A stretch of DNA of 5,257 nt from the NCBI GenBank assembly GCA_017545095.1, contig JAFYCU010000112.1:1-5257 (forward strand). Direction: 5' to 3'. Below, one piece after another: positions 1 to 5,257 of the stretch. Position 1 is the stretch's first letter; each line of letters starts with the position of its first letter. The notes under the pieces were generated by a model. That model did no database searches and was not told the origin of the DNA. It was given only the letters and a program-made list of their open reading frames with translations. The translations under genes were made by a program, and so were the position numbers. The DNA is from Muribaculaceae bacterium (GTDB lineage Bacteria; Bacteroidota; Bacteroidia; Bacteroidales; Muribaculaceae).

Positions 1-180
1 CGCCTCAAGTGCCGCTACCGTGGCGACGACAAGAAGACCCACCTGTGCCACACGCTCAACGGCTCGACCCTGGCCTTGCCGCGCATCATGGCAGCACTGC
101 TCGAGAACAACCAGACACCCGAGGGCATACACGTGCCCGAATGCCTGTACCGCTACACTGGCTTCACCATCATCGACTGA
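1..180 (+). CDS. serS: Seryl-tRNA synthetase, C-terminal end (5' truncated by window edge)
   Basis: Frame 1 is open from the first base to a TGA at 178-180 and gives the last 59 residues of a protein. The segment [20 protein letters not shown], followed by NNQ, matches class II aminoacyl-tRNA synthetase motif 3 as found in SerRS (HTLNGSxLAxPR), where the Arg contacts ATP. The ending, GI-VP-x-L-x-x-Y-x-GF-x-x-ID, is also typical of bacterial SerRS. The enzyme is cytoplasmic and charges tRNA-Ser (and tRNA-Sec where present) with serine through a seryl-adenylate. About 360 N-terminal residues, including the tRNA-binding coiled-coil arm and motifs 1 and 2, would lie to the left of the window. A strong hairpin begins 24 bases after the stop, so serS appears to end its transcription unit here. 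Confidence 0.95.
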   Translation, partial: RLKCRYRGDDKKTHLCHTLNGSTLALPRIMAALLENNQTPEGIHVPECLYRYTGFTIID

Positions 181-203
181 TGGGAGCCGGTACCCAAGCT
201 AAA

Positions 204-238
204 GAGGGGGACGTTTTCTGAAAAGAAACGTCCCCCTC
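204..238. terminator. Perfect 13-bp hairpin between convergent genes, probable bidirectional terminator
   Basis: Bases 204-216 (GAGGGGGACGTTT) are perfectly complementary to 226-238 (AAACGTCCCCCTC), with a 9-base loop. The hairpin lies 24 bases after the serS stop and 45 bases after the stop of the convergent TonB-domain gene, so it could serve both. Neither side has a strong U-tract: the + side continues ACTCGG and the minus side CTTTAGC. Terminator function is therefore inferred from position and stem stability. It could also act mainly as a 3'-end stabiliser. Confidence 0.7.
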
Positions 239-282
239 ACTCGGTATGATTTTCAAACAATTAAACCCATTTGCAAAGTCGT

Positions 283-735
283 TTATAGCCTGAAGGCTAT
301 GGGCAGCACGCACCTCACGGCTACGGGTGTGCGGCCCATGCGGCCCACCGTCCAGCGGGGCATCTCGCTAATCACGCGCATGGCCTCGCGGTTCAGGCTC
401 TCGTCGCCCGCACCGCGAATCACGCGCACCTGGCTCACACGGCCATCAGTGCCCACGATGAAGCTGCACAGCACGCGGCCCTGCACGCGCTTCTGATAGG
501 CTTCATAGGGATACACTCGCGTGCGGTTGATGTAGTTGATCAGCCCATGCTCACCGCCAGGGAATTGGGGCTGAACGTCCACATAGTCAAACTCATACAC
601 CTCAATGGCTGCGGCACTCTGCCCCTGAGCCGACCGCGTGGTGGTCACATGGCGCACCTGGGCCGAGGCAGGAAGCATTACCAGCAGCATGAGCAGGCTT
701 AGAAGTTTGTAGCAAGTAGTGGTCATGATTCGCAT
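283..735 (-). CDS. Exported TonB C-terminal-domain protein (150 aa)
   Basis: The protein starts with a signal peptide: a short N-region, a Leu-rich core at residues 10-21 (LLSLLMLLVML) and an A-S-A cleavage site at 23-25. A short linker follows, then a TonB C-terminal domain at about 57-150. Visible family hallmarks are PQFPGG (56-61), YP at 75-76, V-Q-G-R-V (84-88), F-I-V-G-T-D-G (92-98), EAMRVISEMPRW (117-128) and the ending LPIAFRL. In TonB proteins this domain contacts the TonB box of outer-membrane receptors. Unlike classical TonB there is no Pro-rich spacer, and the N-terminus looks cleavable, so energy transduction through ExbB/ExbD is doubtful; a periplasmic accessory role is more likely (inference). 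An upstream in-frame TTG at 780 cannot be the start because it is the -33 element of the gene's own promoter. ATG 735 is chosen; ATG 726 is an equally good alternative and keeps the signal peptide. Confidence 0.88.
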   Translation of the reverse strand: MRIMTTTCYKLLSLLMLLVMLPASAQVRHVTTTRSAQGQSAAAIEVYEFDYVDVQPQFPGGEHGLINYINRTRVYPYEAYQKRVQGRVLCSFIVGTDGRVSQVRVIRGAGDESLNREAMRVISEMPRWTVGRMGRTPVAVRCVLPIAFRL

Positions 736-750
736 AATGATTTGACGCTG

Positions 751-780
751 CAAATATAGAACACAATTTGCAATTGTCAA
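751..780 (-). promoter_or_regulatory. Bacteroidota-type promoter for the TonB-domain gene
   Basis: On the minus strand a TTGACA box begins at 780 (TTG at 780-778). A perfect TAnnTTTG -7 element (TATATTTG) occupies 758-751, with 19 bases between TTG and TA. This agrees with the Bacteroidota primary sigma consensus. Transcription would start near 744-746, giving a very short leader of roughly 10 bases to ATG 735 or 20 bases to ATG 726. Confidence 0.8.
763..777. promoter_or_regulatory. Inverted repeat ACAATT-TGC-AATTGT, candidate operator
   Basis: Bases 763-768 and 772-777 form a perfect 6-bp inverted repeat around a 3-base centre. It sits entirely in the spacer between the -33 and -7 boxes of the minus-strand promoter, where a bound dimeric regulator would block RNA polymerase. 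The region is AT-rich, so a chance palindrome is possible. No regulator gene is present in the window. Confidence 0.35.
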
Positions 781-800
781 TCTTTTTGGATTTATATTTG
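767..800 (+). promoter_or_regulatory. Possible second rightward promoter
   Basis: A perfect TAnnTTTG element (TATATTTG) lies on the + strand at 793-800, with TTTG at 767-770, 22 bases upstream. It would produce a leader of about 120 bases for the gene at 927. Its -7 element is the mirror image of the minus-strand -7 at 751-758, and the AT-rich context makes chance matches likely. The promoter at 870-902 is the better candidate for this gene. Confidence 0.25.
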
Positions 801-869
801 TAAATTATTAATATTGTTTCATCTGTTTTTGCGAAATTTCCCCCAGATGTCAAAAAATGCAACGCTTTT

Positions 870-902
870 TTTGACATTATCAAAATAGTTTCACTACCTT
901 TG
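870..902 (+). promoter_or_regulatory. Bacteroidota-type promoter for the exported protein at 927
   Basis: TTTGACA at 870-876 supplies the -33 box (TTTG at 870-873), and TACCTTTG at 895-902 is a perfect TAnnTTTG -7 element, 21 bases downstream. The expected transcription start is near 907-909, about 20 bases before ATG 927. The TTG at 900-902, which is in frame with the gene, is the end of this -7 box and so cannot be the translation start. Confidence 0.8.
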
Positions 903-926
903 CAAAATAATAACCTCAACGCATCA

Positions 927-2087
927 ATGATGAAACGAATGTCTTTCCTGTCCATGCTGCTGGCGGCGGTGATGCCTGCCATGGCGCTCACCCCAGCCAA
1001 TGGGCTTACAGTGCTGGATTACTTCTATGTGCATCTCCCCGATATGCTTGAGTGCTTCAACGAGTTAAACGATGGCGTGGAAAAGGCCTACTTCTATGCC
1101 CTTGCCGATGTCGACTACGATGGAGCCGACGAGATGGTGATTGCCGATGTCAATAAGCTCAAGTGTGTGTTCAAGGTGGAGGATGGCGAGGTGCACCTCA
1201 TCAGCCTGCCCCATGCCATCGACGACGGGTTGCTCAATTGGAACCTGGTCGAGGATTTCTACACCTGTGTGAACGTTGACCGCAGCGAGGATGTCACGCT
1301 GCGACACCACCCGGTGTTTGCCTACGACATCGACATTGCCCACAACCGCTTCACCGTGCCGGGCGATGTGGCCTGGCAGGAGCCGGTGATGCGCTCGGCG
1401 GGCTACAACCGCATGGTGTTCAAGCCCCATGTGGGCAACATCCACTTTGTGAAAGCCGCCCAAGGCTCCTATGATGTGGACGGGCAGCCCATCGACCTGG
1501 GCATGTGCTACACCTATGCGCTCGACGATGCCGCCGTCACCAAGAAGATGTTCCGTGGCTACAGCAACGACCAGGCAGTGCCCATCATTGTGCCCGAGGC
1601 TTGGCTCGACGACCACAATCCGTTGCAGTTCTCGCGCTGGCTCTACGGCGAGCCGGTCAGGGAATGCAATGCCGATGAGCGCCGGATTATCGAGACCTAT
1701 TTTGGCGGGCGTGACCGCATCCGCCAAAGCCAGTGGCTCGCGGGATGCGAACTCAACGAGCGTTCGTTCTACGAGGTGGTGTTCGAGCCGCGCGATGGCA
1801 AGGTGCTCCTCTCCTTTGTGTGCATCGCCGAGGGCGATGTGGTGTCGACACGCAACATGTGGTTCGACCAGTCCGAGTCCGACCCCACCTGTATCGACTT
1901 CGGCCCCGACATCGACGACCTGCTGGGACTGCAGCCCAGCATCATGGCCATGGTGGCCACACCGGCGGGGCTGGAGCTGTATGTGAGCTGGCACTCCTTC
2001 GAAGGCTGCCATTACGACATCTGGCGCGAAGTGGCCGACCAGTTCGTGATGGTGCAAAGCGACTACCACTACATCATGGCCTACTGA
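927..2087 (+). CDS. Exported protein of unknown function with a VCBS/FG-GAP-like calcium-loop motif (386 aa)
   Basis: I do not recognise the family. Residues 1-20 (MMKRMSFLSMLLAAVMPAMA) form a signal peptide with a cleavage site after A-M-A, so the protein is exported. There is no lipobox Cys, and no further membrane segment is apparent. Residues 61-72 (DVDYDGADEMVI) resemble the Asp-rich loop of FG-GAP/VCBS blades (DxDxDGxDE followed by a hydrophobic strand); the next strand reads LKCVFKVEDGEVHLI. Only this one copy is clear, so a full beta-propeller is not supported. The rest is rich in acidic and aromatic residues, with several Cys that could form disulfides in the periplasm. ATG 927 is chosen because the promoter -7 box covers the in-frame TTG at 900; the adjacent ATG at 930 would also work. 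The gene is divergent from the TonB-domain gene and appears to be a single-gene unit, though no clear terminator hairpin follows it. Confidence 0.85.
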   Translation: MMKRMSFLSMLLAAVMPAMALTPANGLTVLDYFYVHLPDMLECFNELNDGVEKAYFYALADVDYDGADEMVIADVNKLKCVFKVEDGEVHLISLPHAIDDGLLNWNLVEDFYTCVNVDRSEDVTLRHHPVFAYDIDIAHNRFTVPGDVAWQEPVMRSAGYNRMVFKPHVGNIHFVKAAQGSYDVDGQPIDLGMCYTYALDDAAVTKKMFRGYSNDQAVPIIVPEAWLDDHNPLQFSRWLYGEPVRECNADERRIIETYFGGRDRIRQSQWLAGCELNERSFYEVVFEPRDGKVLLSFVCIAEGDVVSTRNMWFDQSESDPTCIDFGPDIDDLLGLQPSIMAMVATPAGLELYVSWHSFEGCHYDIWREVADQFVMVQSDYHYIMAY

Positions 2088-2091
2088 CTTT

Positions 2092-2109
2092 AGTTCACAG
2101 TTCATAGTT
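2092..2109 (+). repeat. Short tandem heptamer repeat AGTTCA(C/T)
   Basis: AGTTCAC at 2092-2098 is followed directly by AGTTCAT at 2099-2105 and a partial AGTT at 2106-2109. It starts five bases after the stop of the exported-protein gene. Its function is unknown. Confidence 0.6.
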
Positions 2110-2126
2110 TTTGAGTAAACAAGCGT

Positions 2127-2223
2127 CGCAATGCGGTTCTTGCATCTCGCATCTTTTGTAGCTTGTAGACAAGAACCGAGAACCAAGAACCAAGCGGACT
2201 AGCGCAAGCAACATCGCATTGCG
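2127..2223. repeat. Long-range inverted repeat in the intergenic region
   Basis: CGCAATGCG at 2127-2135 is the reverse complement of CGCATTGCG at 2215-2223. One G-T wobble and one more pair extend the match inward (to 2137 and 2213). Inside it, GGTTCTTG (2135-2142) can also pair with CAAGAACC at 2170-2177 or at 2184-2191, giving alternative stems. A small CTTGT-AG-ACAAG palindrome sits at 2162-2173. The 192-bp gap (2088-2279) is therefore structured, but no Rfam-type RNA or riboswitch is recognised in it. Confidence 0.45.
2173..2193 (+). repeat. Three tandem heptamers GAACC(G/A)A
   Basis: GAACCGA (2173-2179), GAACCAA (2180-2186) and GAACCAA (2187-2193) are exact 7-base repeats with one substitution in the first unit. 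They share the 7-base period of the AGTTCA repeat 64 bases upstream. Each CAAGAACC inside can pair with GGTTCTTG at 2135-2142. Confidence 0.65.
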
Positions 2224-2279
2224 GAATGATGCATTGATAAAAGCTCGTAGTAATGCGTCAGGGAGGACGAACAATAGAC

Positions 2280-3836
2280 ATGAGGAAAGAGTTCAATGTC
2301 ACGGGAAGCTGCAATCCGCAGTGGCACTACATGGTGATGACCGAGAAACGCTTCAAGGCTGTTGAAGGCCTGATCGACCGGGGTAAATATTTCACCATCA
2401 ACCGTGCGCGCCAGTATGGGAAAACGACCATGCTGAATACTATTTGGCGCAACCTATCGGATAGATATCTGGTTATTCCGTTGAGTTTTGAGGGGTTGGA
2501 CAACGAGGCTTTCGCCACGCCGGCAGCATTTGTCGCCACATTCCGGCGCGAGATGGCCCGACTCCTTGCCACGCTTTACCCCGGCAGCCCATCGATTGCC
2601 CTTTGGCAAGACAGTGATGCGTCGTCATTAGAGGAACTGTCGGTTGTGATCACAGCATATTGCAAGGCTTGCGAGAAACCCATTGTCTTGACCATCGATG
2701 AAGTGGACAAGAGCTCCGACAACCAGTTATTCCTTGACTTTTTGGGATTGCTTCGCAATAAATATTTGGTGCGCGACCGTGATGGCATGGACTCCACTTT
2801 CCACAGCGTCGTCCTCGCTGGCGTGTACGATGTGAAGAACCTGAAGCTCAAGCTGCTCCCCAACGAGGAACGGAAGTATAACTCGCCCTGGAACATCGCC
2901 AGCGACTTCAACGTGGACATGACATTCCACCCCGACGAGATTGCGCAGATGCTCGGTGACTACGAAACCGACGTGCACTCAGGCATGGACATTCAGCCCA
3001 TCAGCAACGAGATTTACAAGTACACCACGGGCTACCCATTCCTGGTGAGTTGCATCTGCAAGCTCATCGATGAGCGTCTGGACCAGGATTGGACGGCCAA
3101 CGGCGTGCAGAAAGCGGTGAAAATCATCGCCAAGGGCGAGGGCATCACGTTGATTGACGACTTGTCGAAAAACATCGAGCATAACACCGAGTTGCGCAAC
3201 TTGCTCTACTCCATCGTCGTCAACGGACAGGAATACAGCTATTCGATGATCGACCCCATCGTGCGCTTGGCCAACATGTTCTCCTACATCCGTGAGAACC
3301 AGCGCGGGAAGACGATGATTCACAACCTCATCTTCGAGGAGGTGCTGTTTGTTTATTTCAGCAACCAAGCCATGCGCGAGCAGGGCGACCGAATATCGCC
3401 TTTCCTGCTGAACTATGTGCGCGATGGGCGGCTCAACATGGAGCATGTGGTGACGCGTTTCCGCGACCTCATGCACGAGGAGTACCGCGAGCGCACCGTG
3501 CCGTTTCTCGAACGTGAGGGGCGCCTGCTGTTCCTCACCTTCCTCAAGCCCATCATCAACGGCATTGGATTCTACTATGTGGAGCCGCAAACCCGCGACA
3601 ACCGGCGCATGGACCTCGTGGTGACCTACGACCGGCAAGAGTTCGTCGTGGAGCTGAAGATTTGGCGGGGCGACAAATACGAGGAGAGCGGTCGCGACCA
3701 GCTGTCGGGCTATCTGGCCGCGAGAGGCATCAACGAGGGCTATCTGGTCACCTTCGACTTCTCGAAACACCGCCACGAAGCCGAGCCGCACTGGATCGAC
3801 TGGAACGGCAAACGCATTTTCGAGGTGATTATTTAG
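2280..3836 (+). CDS. AAA-like ATPase fused to a C-terminal PD-(D/E)XK nuclease-like domain (518 aa)
   Basis: Residues 1-20 (FNVTGSCNPQWHYMV) form the N-terminal signature of AAA-like proteins abundant in Bacteroidota (AAA-like/AAA-ATPase_like families; exact family not determined). Walker A is the variant RARQYGKTT at 42-50, with Arg in place of the first Gly, as is usual in this group. Walker B is VLTIDE at 136-141. SVVLAGVYDVKNLK (176-189) and YTTGYPFLVS (248-257) are further conserved blocks. The C-terminus carries a PD-(D/E)XK core: Asp445 in RMDLVV, E458-L-K460, and Gln474 in DQLSGYL. ATP binding and metal-dependent nucleic-acid cleavage are predicted, but the biological role of these fusions is not established; a link to mobile elements or defence is speculation. 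ATG 2280 is preferred because the conserved region starts there, with GGGAGG 13 bases upstream. ATG 2253 would add nine residues (MRQGGRTID). Upstream only an imperfect promoter match (TAGTTTTTG at 2105-2113) is seen. The first half appears less GC-rich than the second. Confidence 0.85.
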   Translation: MRKEFNVTGSCNPQWHYMVMTEKRFKAVEGLIDRGKYFTINRARQYGKTTMLNTIWRNLSDRYLVIPLSFEGLDNEAFATPAAFVATFRREMARLLATLYPGSPSIALWQDSDASSLEELSVVITAYCKACEKPIVLTIDEVDKSSDNQLFLDFLGLLRNKYLVRDRDGMDSTFHSVVLAGVYDVKNLKLKLLPNEERKYNSPWNIASDFNVDMTFHPDEIAQMLGDYETDVHSGMDIQPISNEIYKYTTGYPFLVSCICKLIDERLDQDWTANGVQKAVKIIAKGEGITLIDDLSKNIEHNTELRNLLYSIVVNGQEYSYSMIDPIVRLANMFSYIRENQRGKTMIHNLIFEEVLFVYFSNQAMREQGDRISPFLLNYVRDGRLNMEHVVTRFRDLMHEEYRERTVPFLEREGRLLFLTFLKPIINGIGFYYVEPQTRDNRRMDLVVTYDRQEFVVELKIWRGDKYEESGRDQLSGYLAARGINEGYLVTFDFSKHRHEAEPHWIDWNGKRIFEVII

Positions 3837-3841
3837 GCTCG

Positions 3842-3849
3842 TAACTTTG
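3842..3849 (+). promoter_or_regulatory. -7 promoter element (TAACTTTG) upstream of the TMEM43-like gene
   Basis: A perfect TAnnTTTG match starts six bases after the ATPase stop codon and 58 bases before ATG 3910's codon start at 3908 ends the leader. The -33 region, which falls inside the end of the ATPase gene, has only TTTT (3817-3820) and no TTG, so the promoter is less convincing than the other two. The A/T-rich leader that follows has no clear Shine-Dalgarno sequence. Independent transcription is likely but read-through from the ATPase gene is not excluded. Confidence 0.5.
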
Positions 3850-3907
3850 TAAAACAAACGATATTTATTTTCTAACAACTAAATATTAACATCAAAACTC
3901 TTAAACT

Positions 3908-5257
3908 ATGGCTTACACCGAGACAAGAACCGTGGGCTACGGCACCCGCGTGGGCAACTCGTTCAAGCAAATCGGCACCGGCTTCCTGCTGTTTATCGCC
4001 GGCACCGTGCTGCTGTGGTGGAACGAGGGCAACTACAAGAAAACCGCCGACATGCTCGAAGAGGCACAGCAGGCCACCGTCGAGATGAACACCATCGCCA
4101 AGGTGGACCCGCAATTCGAGGGGCAGCTCGTCTATGCCACCGGCGAGGCGAAGACCAACGACATCCTCCAGGACCCGCAATTCCCCGTGGCGGGCAACTT
4201 CATGCACCTCAAGCGCAATGTGGAGTACTACCAGTGGGTGGAGCACAAGGAGGAGCAGCACAAGGACAAGCTGGGTGGCGGTGAGGAAATCACCACCGTC
4301 TACACCTATAGCAAGGAGTGGACCGACGAGCCGGTGAACTCGGGCTCGTTCAAGGAGGGCGGTCACGACAACACCGTGCGCATCCAGGTCGAGGACGGCG
4401 TGCTCGATGCACAGAACGTCACGTTCGGGGCCTATGCGTTCCCAGAGTTCTTCATCAACGGCATCACCAGCTATGAGCCGGCCGAGGTGCTCACCCCCGA
4501 ACAGCTGCAGGCAGTGCTCAACGGCGGCACAGCCATCACCACCATGGAGCAGCAGCGCATCGAGATTCCCGACTCGCTGGCTGGCGACTCGGCGTTGCTC
4601 GCACAGCTCGAGGAGCAGGCCGCGCAGGCTCCGCAGGTCAACCCCGAGGCCTACACGCAGAAGGTGGACCCGGGCTATGAGGTGAACGGTAACCAGATCT
4701 ACTATGGCACCTCCAGCTCGCCACGCGTTGGCGATGTGCGCATCACCTTCGAGAAAGTGGCTCCCGTGGCCACCGTCTCCATCCTGGGCAAGGTACAGGG
4801 CAACACCTTTGCGCGCTACAAGGCCAAGAACGGCAAGACGTTCTCGCGTCTGGAGCAGGGCACCGTGTCCAGCGACGAGATGTTTGGCCATGCCGAGAGC
4901 GAGAACGACCTCTTCAAGTGGGTGTTCCGCCTGCTGGGTGTGTTGCTCGTGATTGGCGGCCTGAAGGGTATCTTCAACTTCTTGGTGATTCTGCTCAAGG
5001 TGATTCCGTTCCTGGCGAGCATCATGAACTTTGGCGTGGGTCTCATCTGCACCGTGCTGGGCATCGCCTGGTCGCTCATCGTGATTGGTGTGGCTTGGCT
5101 GTTCTACCGTCCGCTGGTGGGCATCCCGCTGCTGGTGGTGGCGTTGGGTCTGATCGTGTGGCTGGCCGTGCGCGGCCGCAACAAGCAGCCCGCGCTGCAA
5201 CCCGCCCCGGCCAACCAGCCGCAGCAGCCCTACGGCCAGCAGCCCATGCCCGGCCAG
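3908..5257 (+). CDS. TMEM43 (LUMA) family membrane protein, 3' end outside the window
   Basis: The frame from ATG 3908 stays open to the right edge (450 codons, no stop). Residues about 20-38 form a membrane helix ending in LLWWNEG, like the N-terminal LLFWNEG block of TMEM43. Family blocks follow: LVYATGEAKT (74-83), DPQF (89-92), LKRNVEYYQWVEHKEEQ (101-117), TVYTYSKEW (130-138), SGSFKEGGHDN (145-155) and VGDVRITFEKV (274-284). The C-terminus has about four hydrophobic segments between 338 and 421, including AWLFYRPL (396-403), which matches the WLFYRPL of human TMEM43. The large soluble region between the first helix and the C-terminal helices would lie on one side of the membrane. Human TMEM43 is an inner-nuclear/ER membrane protein; the bacterial function is unknown. 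Compared with the 400-residue human protein there is an acidic, Gln-rich, Ala-rich stretch at about 221-262 and a Pro/Gln-rich tail after 424. The start is preceded by an AT-rich leader and followed by a well-placed first helix. Confidence 0.87.
   Translation, partial: MAYTETRTVGYGTRVGNSFKQIGTGFLLFIAGTVLLWWNEGNYKKTADMLEEAQQATVEMNTIAKVDPQFEGQLVYATGEAKTNDILQDPQFPVAGNFMHLKRNVEYYQWVEHKEEQHKDKLGGGEEITTVYTYSKEWTDEPVNSGSFKEGGHDNTVRIQVEDGVLDAQNVTFGAYAFPEFFINGITSYEPAEVLTPEQLQAVLNGGTAITTMEQQRIEIPDSLAGDSALLAQLEEQAAQAPQVNPEAYTQKVDPGYEVNGNQIYYGTSSSPRVGDVRITFEKVAPVATVSILGKVQGNTFARYKAKNGKTFSRLEQGTVSSDEMFGHAESENDLFKWVFRLLGVLLVIGGLKGIFNFLVILLKVIPFLASIMNFGVGLICTVLGIAWSLIVIGVAWLFYRPLVGIPLLVVALGLIVWLAVRGRNKQPALQPAPANQPQQPYGQQPMPGQ

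Noticed and set aside
285..300. ATAGCCT-GA-AGGCTAT palindrome at the end of the TonB-domain gene, considered as its own terminator
   Set aside because: The loop is only two bases, the stem overlaps the last codons and stop, and no U-tract follows on the minus strand. The hairpin at 204-238 is a better candidate.
1065..2186. A 373-codon open frame on the minus strand, antisense to the exported protein
   Set aside because: Its composition (His/Val-rich, no motifs) is that of a codon-bias shadow, whereas the + strand frame has a promoter and a signal peptide.
2092..2223. CRISPR-like array
   Set aside because: The repeats are 7 bases long and directly adjacent, with no spacer units of regular length and no cas gene.
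2088..2279. A small RNA or riboswitch upstream of the ATPase gene
   Set aside because: Stems are possible, but no known conserved core, promoter or terminator pair is visible, so only the repeats are reported.
2253..3836. The ATPase-nuclease as part of a multi-gene defence system with the TMEM43-like gene
   Set aside because: The downstream gene has its own -7 element and a 71-bp gap, and I know of no established functional link; proximity alone is not enough.
2979..3878. A 299-codon open frame on the minus strand, antisense to the ATPase-nuclease gene
   Set aside because: It overlaps a gene with intact ATPase and nuclease motifs and has no motif of its own.
3872..5200. A 442-codon open frame on the minus strand, antisense to the TMEM43-like gene
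   Set aside because: It is His-, Gln- and Leu-rich with no recognisable domain and covers the well-supported TMEM43-like frame. Strong G/C third-base bias on the coding strand leaves the opposite frame free of stops.

Overview
The window looks like a chromosomal stretch from a Bacteroidota genome, most likely a gut Bacteroidales (Muribaculaceae- or Prevotella-like; the family is inference). Three sites match the Bacteroidota -7 promoter consensus TAnnTTTG, two of them with a TTGAC-type -33 element. Coding sequence is GC-rich with AT-rich intergenic DNA, Shine-Dalgarno signals are weak or absent, and the protein families (stand-alone TonB C-terminal domain, AAA-like ATPase/PD-(D/E)XK fusion) are typical of that phylum.

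Layout. Bases 1-180 are the C-terminal end of seryl-tRNA synthetase (serS, + strand). A perfect 13-bp hairpin (204-238) separates it from a convergent minus-strand gene (283-735) for a small exported TonB C-terminal-domain protein. That gene diverges from a + strand gene (927-2087) for an exported protein of unknown function with one calcium-loop-like motif. The 191-bp divergent region holds a recognisable promoter in each direction, and a perfect inverted repeat lies inside the spacer of the leftward promoter. A 192-bp intergenic region (2088-2279) follows, with two clusters of 7-nt tandem repeats and a long-range inverted repeat. Next is a predicted ATPase fused to a PD-(D/E)XK nuclease-like domain (2280-3836). 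Last, starting at 3908 and running off the right edge with no stop codon, is a membrane protein that I recognise as a bacterial relative of TMEM43 (LUMA).

The genes do not form an obvious operon or pathway. serS is housekeeping. The TonB-domain and unknown exported proteins belong to the cell envelope and share a regulatory region. The ATPase-nuclease and the TMEM43-like gene are co-directional, 71 bp apart, but the latter has its own -7 element, so they may be transcribed separately. No RNA gene, CRISPR array, insertion sequence or complete mobile element is visible.

The most notable items are the TMEM43-like protein with its long Pro/Gln-rich tail, the promoter evidence that rules out two upstream TTG start codons, the possible operator in the TonB-domain promoter, and the heptamer-repeat intergenic region.
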